From Rostratula benghalensis (taxonomy: Eukaryota; Chordata; Aves; Charadriiformes; Rostratulidae), in the NCBI GenBank assembly GCA_013399305.1, contig VXAI01000049.1, forward strand, positions 2,720,425 through 2,784,424: 64,000 nt of DNA, in the 5' to 3' direction. The position numbers were made by a program, and so were the translations under genes. The notes under the pieces were generated by a model, which saw only the letters and a list, made by a program, of their open reading frames with translations, did no database searches and was not told where the DNA came from. This document shows, piece by piece, positions 24,144 to 35,505 of the stretch (position 1 is the first letter of the stretch; every line of letters begins with the position of its first letter).

Positions 24144-27100
24144 ACAGTTAATACTGTCTGTGAATCAAAGAAGTTAGTTTCCATGCTGATAGAGGGGTTT
24201 TATTTGTATGTTTATGGTTAATTCTGCAGTTTGGGTGTTTATAGCACAGGGGTTCTTATGGTTATTTTCTCTAATGTTGATGCATCTTTATTAGCTGGAA
24301 ATGTATTCTTAATGTTTAGGCAGGTGGTATGTAACTCAAAATGGCAAACATCAAGGTGTCCTGAGGCACATGTGATGTGTGTGGAACCGGAATTTGTTCT
24401 GTGTGAGGCACAGGGGGAGAGGGAGGTCCTTAGAAGCCATTTGCTGCAGTTATAAATTGGTTTGGGTAATCAGAGTCATCAGACTAGAATGGTTTGAGTG
24501 GTCGTAATGTCTGTAGAGTGTACCAGGTTTTTAAATGCTTTAGATACAGCGGCACTTAACAGCTTGCTGGTATCAGCCAAGGTCCAAGGTAAACATAAGT
24601 GTAAGACATGTAATCCTTTTTAGTATGTATTTTAATCGAATAGCAGAATAAATAGGCATTTTAAAGCTGCCTACCTTATTGCTGTGCTGCTATTTATATT
24701 GACAGAAATAGGCATATACACCTGATTTTTTTTCTTTTGTTTTTTAAAGGAAAAAAAAAAAAAGAACCACTTACCTTTTGTATTCACAAGCAACCACAGG
24801 AGGTAAATGCCTGAGAGTGTCATTGTTTCCCAAGGGATGCAGGTCACAGGTCTGCTGCTTAAGGACATTAGGACCTGATGCCTTAGAAACTCAAGAGCCA
24901 GACTCGGTCCATCTCCCCAAAAAGGAATGCAGTAGTCAAAGAGGAGAAATTGCAAATCCTTTTGTGCTATCTTTCCCAGGAAGGAAGCATTAATTTGACA
25001 ATAAGTGAGAGATTCAGGTGTGGAGGCATCTGAGGCAATTACTTCCAGTTTGTGTGCGTCTGAAAGCCACTAGACCTTTATTTAGTGTTACATATAGAGA
25101 GGGTGCTATAATGGTTGTTTAAAGGTAAAGCAAACCTTTGTTCTTCACACTTTCTTCTTGTGCAAGTTTCTAAATCCCTGTGGCTGATGAAATTACACCC
25201 AGTTTTCATGTACCTATTTTACCAGGTGCTTTACACACATTAAAATCCATGAATGCTAGAGTGGTACAGTTCAGTTATACAAAAAGAAATATTCTTCTGT
25301 CTACAATATCACTGGCTTTGTAAAACCTTCATGACCCTGCACAGCTGCCATATATCCTCATCCAGGAATTTAATCAGCACCATCTCAGGAGCTCTTTTGG
25401 CTCTTTTTTAAATTATTATTATTCTACATTTGTTTTTTTATCTGGCTCACAATTTTCTTGTGAAATCTTATCCTTACAAAACTGAATCAAAAAAACTAGT
25501 GCAACTGCCTAAAATCCACACCCTTGTCAAGCTTTAAGGGAAGGCCAATTTCTCTACTTTTTACTTTCCTCAGTCATGGGAAATGTAGCCCTAGAGCCTT
25601 AGTGCCAGTGACACACGTGTATTTGGAAGAGGGTGGAACTCTCAGAGGCAGTTGTCGAAAGACCGGCTCTTCTCAAAACAGTAAATACACAAAGTGAATT
25701 GTTGAGGTTTGTTCTTCATTATACTCTTCACGGGTTACGCCGGAATTGGATGAGACTCAGCTCAGACCTACAAGTTGCTGCTCATCCTTGACTTTTCTTT
25801 GGAATTAGGAACTGAGATAAAAAGACGCATGTGAAGATTCAGGCTCGTTCCCAATGAACATCTTTGTTTCAAGTGATGGCCTATGTATTACCATGTTATA
25901 CTTGCAAAAACTGCATTTACTTATTGTATTCTGTCCTCAGAAACATACAAGGCAACACTTTTTTCTTAAGCGATGATAAAGGTAAACATTTAGCTTGTTT
26001 TGCTAGAAATCCTTCCATTTTTCTTTCCTTCTGTTTTATCAAGTTGCCATTCAAGCTCTTCACAGTGTCAAGGACTCTGTTAATCTACTTAAACTAAATG
26101 TTAAGACAGAAGTATCAGAACTGCTAGTAAGTTAACATTCTGAAATCTCTTGGGTCAGTCTGTGTATATTTGTGAAAAAAATAATGGCTTGTCTATTTTT
26201 CAGTTAATTGAAGCTATAACCATTGTCACTTCTATGATTAGGACAATTCCAAACATGTTATGGCTAGTTAGGTCTTCTCTTCCATTCGATTTTATGTATA
26301 TGTGAATTCAAAATTCAGTTAATCTTCTTTTTCTTTTTTTTTTTTTTTTTCCTTTTCCTCATCCTGTTTAGATGATGAAAAGGTGAAGTACCCTTTTTTT
26401 TTTTTCTACTGCATGCTTGGAATGACTCACTGGTATTGAAGACTCTCCATTGTCTTAGCTCTTTTACTGACCAGCTGGTCTGTATCATCCCTGACTACAG
26501 ACTTGTTAACTGGTGTCAGCCAGATTCAATAAAGGTGAGGAGAGTAGGATGCTAATTTTCAAGTAATTGGGCTGCTGAGGGAGACAGGTCCTCGTACTGG
26601 TGAATGGCAACAGTGGTAGTGAAGATACTGAATGGTAACATTCTCATCCCAAATTTAATATAAACAGTCCTATATGAAAATGTCTACTAATGGCTGATTT
26701 TAGAGAGGGCTGTAGGCAGTTAGAGAATTCAGGAGAAATAAACTGGTTTTTACTGTGTTGTGCCATGGAGTGCTGTCCTGGCAACCGGGCAGCCTGTGTT
26801 AACTGAGCAGTTACTCCTGTGGCAGGGCAAGGCCACCTTGCTCCAACTGTGGCAGGAGCTTAACCATGTTCAAGTGACCAGGCCAGAGGCATTAAATTGA
26901 GGACAATTGTACAACTGTTTACTGTAGAAAAGCATTTTGAACAGGGGCATGATTTAAGCAGCTGCATTTCTGTTGCTTTATAAAGGTTCCCAGCATGTAT
27001 TTTCTTTAGTGAAAACTTGATAGGCTATAAAAGCCTACAGTATATGTACTCGATTATAACACTTTTTTTCAAAATGAATTAATAATTGCAATTTTTTTTC

Positions 27101-27692
27101 TAATTTGCATCCATTCTGGAAGCAAATTTCTTACTTCACATTTATACCACCAGATAAATAAATACAATAAATGTATTGTCTCCTTATCTGCAGCTGAATC
27201 ACCATAAAATGGCATTTGGATGGAAGAACGTCTTTACTGGCATGGGGTACATAATGGATTTGTTTTCCTACCTGTGGTTTGGTATTTAGAGAATAGCATG
27301 TGGCTGCTGGCCATGATAAAAGTGTCATTTTCTGCATTTTTAGGGTCTTGTTTTCAGAGAGGTTTTAAAAATTGCACTAATAAGCAGTTCTACACATGTT
27401 CAGGATGATCTGTTTTTAATCTCTGCATGTTCAGAGTGGACTATAAATGGCAAGCTTTGGGGGCTTGTTGCACATATGAATGGGACTGAGGGTACAGCAC
27501 ATGCAATTTTTGTGTCAGAGCTGAGCCCTCATTGACTAAAGGAAAAAAATAGCTGAACTTTCAGTGTGGAAGAGGTGTAGGAGGGTATTCCTCCTTTCTG
27601 AAAGCAGGATTTGCAGCTTTTCTTCATGTCCAGTTAGTGATCCTCTTCTCTATGTTTGCATGTGTTCTTGTTAGAGCTTTAATTTCCTTCAG
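24144..27692. other. noncoding stretch with weak exon-like segments
   Basis: No gene is supported with confidence. T-runs at 26334-26350 and near 26393, and a 13-base A-run at 24751-24763, are simple sequence. Two splice-bounded segments on the + strand, 25941-25981 and 26475-26534, have good acceptors and open frames but are short; they are discussed as a finding. Confidence 0.5.
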
Positions 27693-27794
27693 TTTCATCC
27701 TCTTCAAGTGCTGCAATCACTGCTTATCTATGTAACCTCCAAAGAGTAAGTTAAGGGGCAGAAGAGATAGTGCGATAGGTGGGAAGTCAGAGCA

Positions 27795-27915
27795 GCTCCG
27801 AGGCAGAGTGCAGTGAGGAGGTGTGTGGAGCCCCTCAGCCCGTGCTTCCATCTCTGAACGCTGTCCTGCAGCGCCGGGCGCAGGGCCGTGCGCTCGTGAA
27901 GATGCGCAGGCTTGA
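27795..27915. other. small CpG cluster
   Basis: About ten CG dinucleotides occur in roughly 120 bases, densest around GCGCCGGGCGCAGGGCCG near 27872. Flanks are CpG-poor. Too short to be called a CpG island. It lies just 3' of a splice-donor-like GTAAGT at 27746. Confidence 0.35.
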
Positions 27916-30900
27916 GGAGAGGTTGGCTGCTAGTGGTCACAGTGGAGAATGGAGGCACGTTAGTGGTGTTCACATGTGGTAACTATTGCTGGAACAAATG
28001 GGGCTCTGTAGAAATGTGTTCAAATAACCAGTACATCTTTTGACACAGTAGAAAAATCATTCACTAGCAACCATCTCTCAGGTGGTGGAACATCAGGAAT
28101 AAAATGCTCATGCAAAAGTCTAGATTCACTAATCTGTGGCTGGCAGGAGCTTCAGGTCATCTAACAGCTTAATGAATCAGAGAAGCTTAAAGGGAGGTTC
28201 TTCAACTGGGATGTAGATATGGATAGCAATGGGCCTTTCCCAGGGCTCTTGGAAGAGCAATGAACTAACAATTGTGGGATACTGTGTACTGAGAGCAGTT
28301 TTATATGGCAGACTTTGTCTCTATATCAGACCCAAGAGATGACATAATGTTATAATGTTGTGTTTGTTATGAAATGAGAACTTAACCACATTGTTAGAGG
28401 AAGGTGGTGTTTTTACGGTATTACATGATATAGATTCTTCTTAACACTTCAAAAAAAGACGTGGGAGTGAACGTGTGCAGTTCTCATCGAGGTGACCTTT
28501 AAGTACAAGAGGGGATGAAGCCTGGGAAAACAGACTATAAACAAGATTCAGTTGGAATATTTTTCTCTGTGTTTGTCTTCTGATTTAAAGTAAAACCTCC
28601 TGTAAAAGCCACGTATGGGAAAAAACAAAAATGCAGCTTCCCCTGTCACTGCCAGGAATACAAATCAAAGACTTGGCACCTTGATTTTCCCCTTCAATTT
28701 ATGATTACAGTCTGGTTGAGTCCTCTGTGTGTGCTGGGCATTTTGCATCCAACTTCTGGAGGGAAATAGCCCTTTGCTTTCAAGCAGTCACTGAAGAAGA
28801 GAGCAGTGTGTTGAGGCCAGTGGATGGGCACAGGCAGGGTGCTCCCTACAGCCCTTGGGTGCTCAGGAGAGCTGCGACTCAGTAGCCTGTGTTCAACCTG
28901 CCTTCCCACCAGAGCAGGGTGGGTAGAGGAGAGGGAATTCACACTCTCCTCCTTTCCCCCTCAAGCTCATGATTTTGATGCTGCTTAGAGCAGCAGGAGA
29001 GGCTTGGACTGAGCTAGCTGTTGTATATGTCAACACAGGCCTGTATGTCTTGGGAGAAGAATGGGTTCCACATCTTGGGGAGATGAGCAGAAGAGGGAGA
29101 TAGGAGGGACTTGTTCCTACCTGGAGGAGGGGAGAGGGTGGGAGTGCAGAGCTCAGTTGGGAGTTGGGCAGATGGAGCTGGTAGGTGGAAGAGAAAAAGG
29201 AATACATAGTCTTGAAGGGGCTGGGGATCGTGGCTTCCTATCCCAGGCACGAGGCAGCTTGGTTCTTGCCTGTGTATCTTTTAACCGCCATCGTTGGGGT
29301 TAGAATTTCTCGGGGTCAGTGCCCTTAGCAGAAGGAGGGAAGCAGTTTGGAGATTGGAGAGAGCTGGCAACCCTGTCTGGAACACTCTGCGCCCTCCCAG
29401 GCTCCCCCACCCTTGTGTGGAGTTTTCCTGCTGCCAGTGGTAGATACAAAATATATTATTTTGTTCCTCATCCTTTAGGAGAGGAAATTAACTTTGCCTG
29501 TGGTGCTGGAAAGCTTTGAGCAGCCCCTGACATGCAACCTTCTCAATCAATAGATGGAAACAGAAGTGTTTTCTCACCTAAATGATGCCTCCAGAGGTCT
29601 GTATGTGTTTGACAATGTAGTTAAAGCTGAGTGACCAGTAAAAACCAACTTTCAGGAACTGTAACTAACACAATAGCCGAGACTAATCTTTAGTCTTGCC
29701 ACAATTTTTACATGGGGCCTCAGCCATTTGAACAGCTTCAAAAGCATCTTGATGTCCAGACTAAGGTATCAGTATTTGACCTACTCCCTGGCCTTTGTCC
29801 TTCAACTTTCCCTCCTGCTTTATTTTCTTTAAAGAAGAAACATCAGCTGCTGAAATGTTGCTTCTGTAGTTAATGTACCTGGCTACAAATACAACAGTAG
29901 CCTATAATTTAATTTAGGAAAATTAGAAGGCTATTTCTGACCCAGCAACATTAGAAATTGAAGTCTATTTGTCACCTGCAAACACAGAGCTCAGACAGCA
30001 ACAGTGCAAACTTCTTCATACTGTTCCCTGGTGCGACGCTAATGTTGGCTGGGAGTAAGAGAATTCATTTTGTGGGCCCTGCTTCAGAGCAAAGATTACC
30101 TATCATGCTTAATTGTGTGCGCTGGTTAGGGGGGCATGGTATGGTTAGGGAGAGTGCTGAAGCTGCTACACCTATGCTCCCAGGGTAGAGATTCAGGATG
30201 CTTTCAGGCTGAGGAATTGGCACACACAGCTCTAACAGAAAATGAGAACAAGTACAGCATACTTCCCCCCCCTCCTCTAGATGCACTTGCTTGCAGTCAA
30301 AGATGTACAGTTTTCAAATCTTCAACCGTGATATTAGTATTTACTACCAAACCAGTATGGAAATTTACAGGCTGCATTGTGATAGACTTACAATGTTATG
30401 ATGTGTACTAACTTGTGATTTGCTCATTAAAAAAAACCATATCCAGGAGATGTTTTGTTTGCCAATTAATTTTTTTTATGGAATGAACTTAGATTTATTT
30501 CTGTAGAAATTAGTGTACATTATTACGCACACTTTCTAAATTCTGATTCAAAGAGTCACCTTTTTACTAAGAATTCAGTCACTTGTGGTTAATGGCATGT
30601 TTAATTAGCAAATATTATCGCATGGTGTATTTTGTTGGTTGAAATGTGGATGCATCTTTCTGATTTTGCAGATGTAATTCACTTATCTTTCAAAAAAATC
30701 CGCAACAGAAGTATTTGAAACTGTCTCCTTCTCCATGTGCTGAGAGTGTGTGCTGGACTCCAGCTGCTGGCACTGTATCAAACTGTTTTGCTTAATACCA
30801 TTTTGTGCTCTTTTCTGTGAAATTCAAAGCTTTGCTTTACACTTTTCAGGCCTGGAGGCTGCTGTCATTCAGGAAATACCAGCATCTGTTGAATTTGTTG

Positions 30901-33230
30901 AAATCTGTCAATTTGGGTGATGGTATTTTTAAGAATTGCTCATACCTCAATTCAGCTTTGAGTGTTTCAAATCCTTTTATTCACAGCCTGATTGAAGTAA
31001 TTTAAAACTTGTACTGTATTGATACAACAGAAGTTTTGCGATGGAATAAACAAAGAAAAGATTGCATCCTTAATTAGCATGGTGAAGAATACTTGTTTCC
31101 ATGGCCTGCCTGTTGTGATGGTGATTTGACTTTCTTGGAGTGTGGATCTTGAGAATTTTGTGGAGTTTGAGGGATACAGACACAGTTTGTGACATGACTG
31201 TTGTAAGGCTGTCTTGTGAAGTCCAGTCTGAAATTAACTGTAGCTGGCCTTGCGTTTCTGTTTTGATAAATGGAAAAGCGTTTGCCAACTTTTGCATTGC
31301 AACTGTGTAAATTACCGAAGTAGTAATTAGGCTGAGGTTGGATTCTGTTCTCTGACTTATAGCATTGCCTCACAGAGAAAGCAGCAAGGGAATTATTTAC
31401 CTTTTAATTGTAGTTCTCTGAAGGTGGGAGTCTCTATGGATTGATGCTCAGGGGGTCTCAGCTGTTGTGACCTTGGGTACTGAATGACTAGATTAAATGG
31501 TAAAGTTTAGAACTGGTCATAATGAGTTAGTACAGAAAGATGCCTTGAGGGGTCTGTATGGCATATCCTAGCCCCCAACTCCCAAATCCTTTTCAGACTA
31601 ATTATAATAATTAGAACTTAAATAGGAATAAAACCCCAGCTCTCAGGGGGAGGTGGGGAGGATGAGTGTGGCTCTAATAGCGGACACCATGCTCGGAGAA
31701 CTCAATTATAAGCAAGTAATTTCCTTCTCTCCAAAAGGTAATTGGCCTCTTCCACATCTCTGTTCTCACAGATGATGGGGGAGAATTGCGTGGAGAGGGT
31801 GCTTTGCTGCCAATAGGAGCCAGGATTGCTGGATAATGTGTGGAAATGAAAACCAGCAATGGCCGTAATCTTTTCCTGGACTAAAAAAGGAAACATCCTG
31901 AGCTCTATGAAATGCCTTGTAGGATACATGTGGAAAAAACCATGGAAGTACAAATCAGTGGGCATATTGAAAGCATGTTGTCTTAGTTGCCTTGAATGGC
32001 TTTCATACAGACACAGAACAGGAGCGATTCTCAAAGCATGTTGTTACATGTCAGTATCACCTTGTCAAGACCATCCCTCAAGTAGGTGTTAATAATAATT
32101 TGGCTTTAGCTATTCTTCTGAGAGTGCCAGTAGTGGCCAGCCAGTTCAAATGTGACAGCAAATTAATTATAAACAATATGCCTTAGGTTTTGCATTTTTA
32201 ACATGTACATTTAAATTCCACTTTTCACTAGTTTTAGTTGAGGAGCTTCACTGTAAGATGTTGCCAAAAGAAGCCCCAAGGGTAAACCTGTACATCCTGC
32301 TGGTCCTCCAGTTCTTCCTCCCCATGCCAGACCACCAAACAGCTCTCCAGCCTGGCAGATTGTACAGCTCCTGGAGGATCTAGGTGAGTAGATGTTTGCT
32401 GCCACAAAATGAGAAAAATACTCTGCTGATATTGACGTCGAGTTTGAGTGGGTTCTGACTGGATTGTTTTTATGACCCTTTTTTGTGCAGGAGATTTGAT
32501 TCCCTGGGAATGTTGACAGCAAGCTTCTGCTGTATCGGTTGGGGACAAAACCAGCTAAACAAATCTGTGATTAGAGTTAGGAAATGGTCTAATGTCCTGA
32601 CAATATTCCAGAGCCTCTGAGATTTCCTTGCAGTTAGTAAAATGCATGAAGTTCTGGAATAGAAATACGTGGCTTTTAGTTTTAAAACAGTTTGGAACTG
32701 ACTGATTTAATCTGACAGCAGTTTCAGCACAGATACCAATTGCTTACAAAACCAGATGTTTTAATCTCATACCCTATAATTATTTGCAGTCAGGAGAAAA
32801 AAAACCCAACAAACTCCACTTTTCCAGAGACACGTCTTCATATAATACCAGAGTGTACAGTCTGTGTGGTCTCTGCTCTGAGAGTATTAAAACTCAAGGT
32901 CCCCAGATCTCTGCATTTTTAGGGACTCTTTTAGATTAGGCATCAATCTTTTTCTTGCAGCAGCCCCCAAATCACAAAGTTAGTGTTCAGGCCTATTTCT
33001 AGCTGCAGTGGCATTAAAGGACATAACTGCAAATGTGATTTCCCCAGGAAGTCCTTGGCTGGAAAAACTTGATTGTTGTCAGCTTCCCAATAATGGCTGG
33101 GAAACTGCACAATGCTGCGCATCTGCAACGGACTCCTTGTTGCTTCTTGCATCAAATGTTGGCAAACTCTTCGCTAGAAAATCTCCAAATGGTGTTTTTA
33201 ACCTCCTTGGCGTGCAGCATCTGTAAAAGC
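27916..33230. other. noncoding stretch
   Basis: Mostly unique DNA. The region 28700-29300 is purine/pyrimidine-skewed and rich in short G-runs on the + strand, without a recognisable gene. One short splice-bounded open segment (32331-32383, +) is treated in the findings. No repeat family is recognised. Confidence 0.5.
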
Positions 33231-33234
33231 TATG

Positions 33235-33248
33235 GTTGCCATAGTAAC
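33235..33248 (+). promoter_or_regulatory. RFX X-box, perfect consensus
   Basis: GTTGCCATAGTAAC fits the X-box rule GTNRCC, spacer of 0-3, RGYAAC at every position, with a spacer of two. RFX-family winged-helix factors bind such sites. It overlaps a small inverted repeat CTATGG-TTG-CCATAG. Confidence 0.6.
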
Positions 33249-33253
33249 AAGTT

Positions 33254-33267
33254 GTTGCCTGAGTGAC
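33254..33267 (+). promoter_or_regulatory. second X-box-like site, one mismatch
   Basis: GTTGCCTGAGTGAC differs from the X-box rule at a single position in the right half-site (G for A). It starts 19 bases after the first X-box, close to two helical turns, so two RFX dimers could sit on the same face. Confidence 0.4.
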
Positions 33268-33277
33268 AGTGTCCTTA

Positions 33278-33288
33278 TGATGTCATCA
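33278..33288 (+). promoter_or_regulatory. CRE/ATF-like site
   Basis: TGATGTCATCA is close to the cAMP-response element and to ATF/Maf half-site arrangements. It lies 10 bases after the second X-box-like site and 36 bases before the TATA box. Confidence 0.4.
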
Positions 33289-33324
33289 GAAAACAGCCTG
33301 TTCCCAGGAATACCTTGAACTCCA

Positions 33325-33334
33325 TATATAAAAG
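33325..33334 (+). promoter_or_regulatory. TATA box
   Basis: TATATAAAAG is a close match to the vertebrate TATA consensus. An ATG at 33358 lies about where transcription would start; it opens a 30-codon frame with no recognisable product, ending at 33450. Confidence 0.4.
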
Positions 33335-33519
33335 TGGTGCCCTCAAAGTAGTTCAGCATGGAAACAATTAGAAATGCATGTTTTTGTATCGTTATGAAAT
33401 GCCTCTTTTCTGTGTGCTGGCACATCTTGACATCCACAGTGGAATTTTGAAAGAAAACAAGAGAATTATTTTGAACTTTGTGAAAAAAAGGTTATTATGT
33501 AAAATGTGTAGCTGCCAGT

Positions 33520-35120
33520 GAGTGTTTGTTACACAAACCATAATCGTTACGTGCCTATTTGCTATAGACTGGCCATTGTTTAACGGTCAGGTTCTATTCT
33601 GTGTTACAAGGTTCATAGGAGTTTGTTAGCTCCTCTCTTTAAAGAACCACGAGTTTAAAGCTTAATGATGGTTTATTCTTCTTTGTTCAGTACTTGACAA
33701 AGAGTGCCCTTTTCCTTGACATACCTTTCTACTTGGAAATAATGGACACTTTATGAATTCTAGCATTTTACTACCCCAGATTCATATGAGGTAAGTGACA
33801 GCTCAGAGAAGGAGGGTTAGAGGTGGCAGTGGCTGGTGTGGAGTGGCAGCAGGGATGTTGCTGTACGCAAACCATGACACCCAGCAAACTTACAGTCTCT
33901 CTGAAATGGCTAATATGGTGTCACACCATCAGTACCCCTCCTGATCTGGGTGTCTGCCCTTATTTCATTTCATGCCATCAAATGGCCACAGTCATCCTCT
34001 GTTCTCTTTTTTGACTTGGTTTTCACCCAGATTCACAGCACCAGCAGACGATGCCCTGCCTACACCTCACTATGTGTTCTCCTCACTCTAAACGTTGCTT
34101 TTTTCCTCACAACCTTAGAACAGAATGTGCTACCTAAGATATGTTACAACCTTACTATTTACAATCTTACTATTTCCCAGCATACATTCCCCAAAGAGGT
34201 TGGAGTTTATTTTAAAATACACTTAAAATGGAGCTTCTTGAAGTGAGCAGAGATTGAGCTATGTTGATGGAGAAATGTTGAGTCTGTAAGGGAATGTTTG
34301 CAGTGTGTAACTTTCTCTCACTTTAAGTCAAATGAAATACTTTGCAGAATCTGTTGCATTTATTGTGAGTTTTCCTATATATCCTTATAAAATATAAAGA
34401 TTACTTCCTACAGTTAAAGGTTAGTATTTTTTTTCAAAAAATTGGCTATCTGATAAATTTGTGTGCTCATACTGAAGAATAAAAGTATTCTTCCAGCCTT
34501 TTCTTTCTTCCAGAAAAAATGCTAATTGTCCTTATCTGCTTGTTAATAGGAGCATTTATTACCTATTGAGGCAAATAAGTTTGTTTAATTCCCATTTACT
34601 TTTATTCCCTTGGAAGAAGGCATAATTTATATTTTATTTCATGTAGGACACTCTGGACTTGAGCTGTCTTGCAGCAGAGAGAGCTGGAGAATGGAGCAAC
34701 AACTGTATTATTGAAGAGCTCCATAGCCACAGACTGGGAAAAGCATGATCGGATGTGATTTTCAGAACAGATGCCCAAGCAGAGTTGGCAGTTAATTAAA
34801 AGCACTATGTACTTAATGATTAACTAATCACAGCATGATGGCATTCAACGGAGATGCAAGAAACTTCTCTGCTGGATTCAACAGAGAAACTCCTAATGTC
34901 TGCCTTCAGGGTACCGTACTTGCAGCCGTTTGCTTTTGCATTACCAGCAGAGACAACATGAGCAGTTTAGCAAATTTCATGAAGCATTGCTTAGTTAAAA
35001 CTTTAAAAACAGAAAAGATGAGCTTAGTCAATACCGTATCAGCTATAAATATTGCACAGTTTGTCTTTAGCAGTAGAATTTTGCAGCCACATTATCAAAC
35101 AAATGATTGCAAAGCACTAA
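33520..35120. other. noncoding stretch
   Basis: AT-rich unique DNA. A strong acceptor-like site (TTTGTTCAG ending at 33692) and a strong donor-like GTAAGT (33791) occur, but every frame between them contains a stop. A short tandem duplication at 34146-34175 is listed separately. Confidence 0.5.
34146..34175. repeat. tandem duplication, 15 bp x 2
   Basis: ACAACCTTACTATTT (34146-34160) is followed directly by ACAATCTTACTATTT (34161-34175), with one difference. A local slippage duplication. Confidence 0.85.
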
Positions 35121-35124
35121 TCAT

Positions 35125-35235
35125 GCTTCCCGAGGGACCAATATTACGTATTATTTCCATTTTACCTATGAGTAAATAAGGGACAGAGAGGTTACAGGAC
35201 CTAAATGACATGTCTGGAAAGTTCTGGATTTTCAC
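35125..35235 (+). mobile_element. MIR/CORE-SINE-like remnant
   Basis: Contains ATTATTTCCATTTTACCTATGAGTAAA followed by GGGACAGAGAGGTTACAGGACC, matching in order the MIR blocks CCCCATTTTACAGATGAGGAAAC and GCACAGAGAGGTTAAGTAAC. Strongly diverged and short. Confidence 0.6.
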
Positions 35236-35394
35236 CAACAGATATTTCTTTTCTTTGGAAAAGAATTACTGAATCAAGCTTACAGTGCAACACCTATTCA
35301 TGTCAAGGTTCTCTTCTTAATCTCTTTCTTTTTTATTGTTGTTTTGGTTCTTTGGGGTTTTTTGGTTGCCTTTTTTAATCTTACCCTCAAGTAT

Positions 35395-35505
35395 TCATTT
35401 GTTTTTGCGCAGGAACTGACTATCTTTTTGCCTAAATTAATGTACAGCACCTAGCACCATAAGATCCTGTAATGTGACAACCCAATTAAATAATTACAAT
35501 ACTGC
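35395..35505 (+). mobile_element. ancient amniote LINE/SINE 3' tail remnant
   Basis: ATGTACAGCACCTAGCACCATAAGATCCTGTAATGTGACAACC-like wording (key block TACAGCACCTAGCACCATAAG at 35443-35463) followed by AATAAATAATTACAATAC resembles the conserved 3' tail shared by ancient L2/CR1-like elements and their SINEs in reptiles and birds. Heavily decayed; family assignment is uncertain. Confidence 0.45.

Larger units (their letters stand above)
33235..33360 (+). promoter_or_regulatory. promoter-like module: tandem X-boxes, CRE-like site, TATA box
   Basis: In 100 bases, in the order expected for a + strand promoter, there are a perfect RFX X-box (33235-33248), an X-box-like site with one mismatch (33254-33267), a CRE/ATF-like TGATGTCATCA (33278-33288) and a TATATAAAAG box (33325-33334). 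A start site about 25-30 bases after the TATA box would fall near 33355. RFX and CREB/ATF-family sites together with a TATA box are known from ciliary, spermatogenic and neuronal promoters. A downstream donor-like GTGAGT at 33518 could end a first exon. The module is seen directly; promoter activity is inferred. Confidence 0.4.

Noticed and set aside
24671..24955. Minus-strand exon-like segment ending in a GTAAGT donor (near 24775)
   Set aside because: The acceptor has a poor pyrimidine tract and no neighbour agrees in phase.
33693..33790. Strong acceptor and strong GTAAGT donor 98 bases apart on the + strand
   Set aside because: All three frames contain stops; it could only be a noncoding exon.
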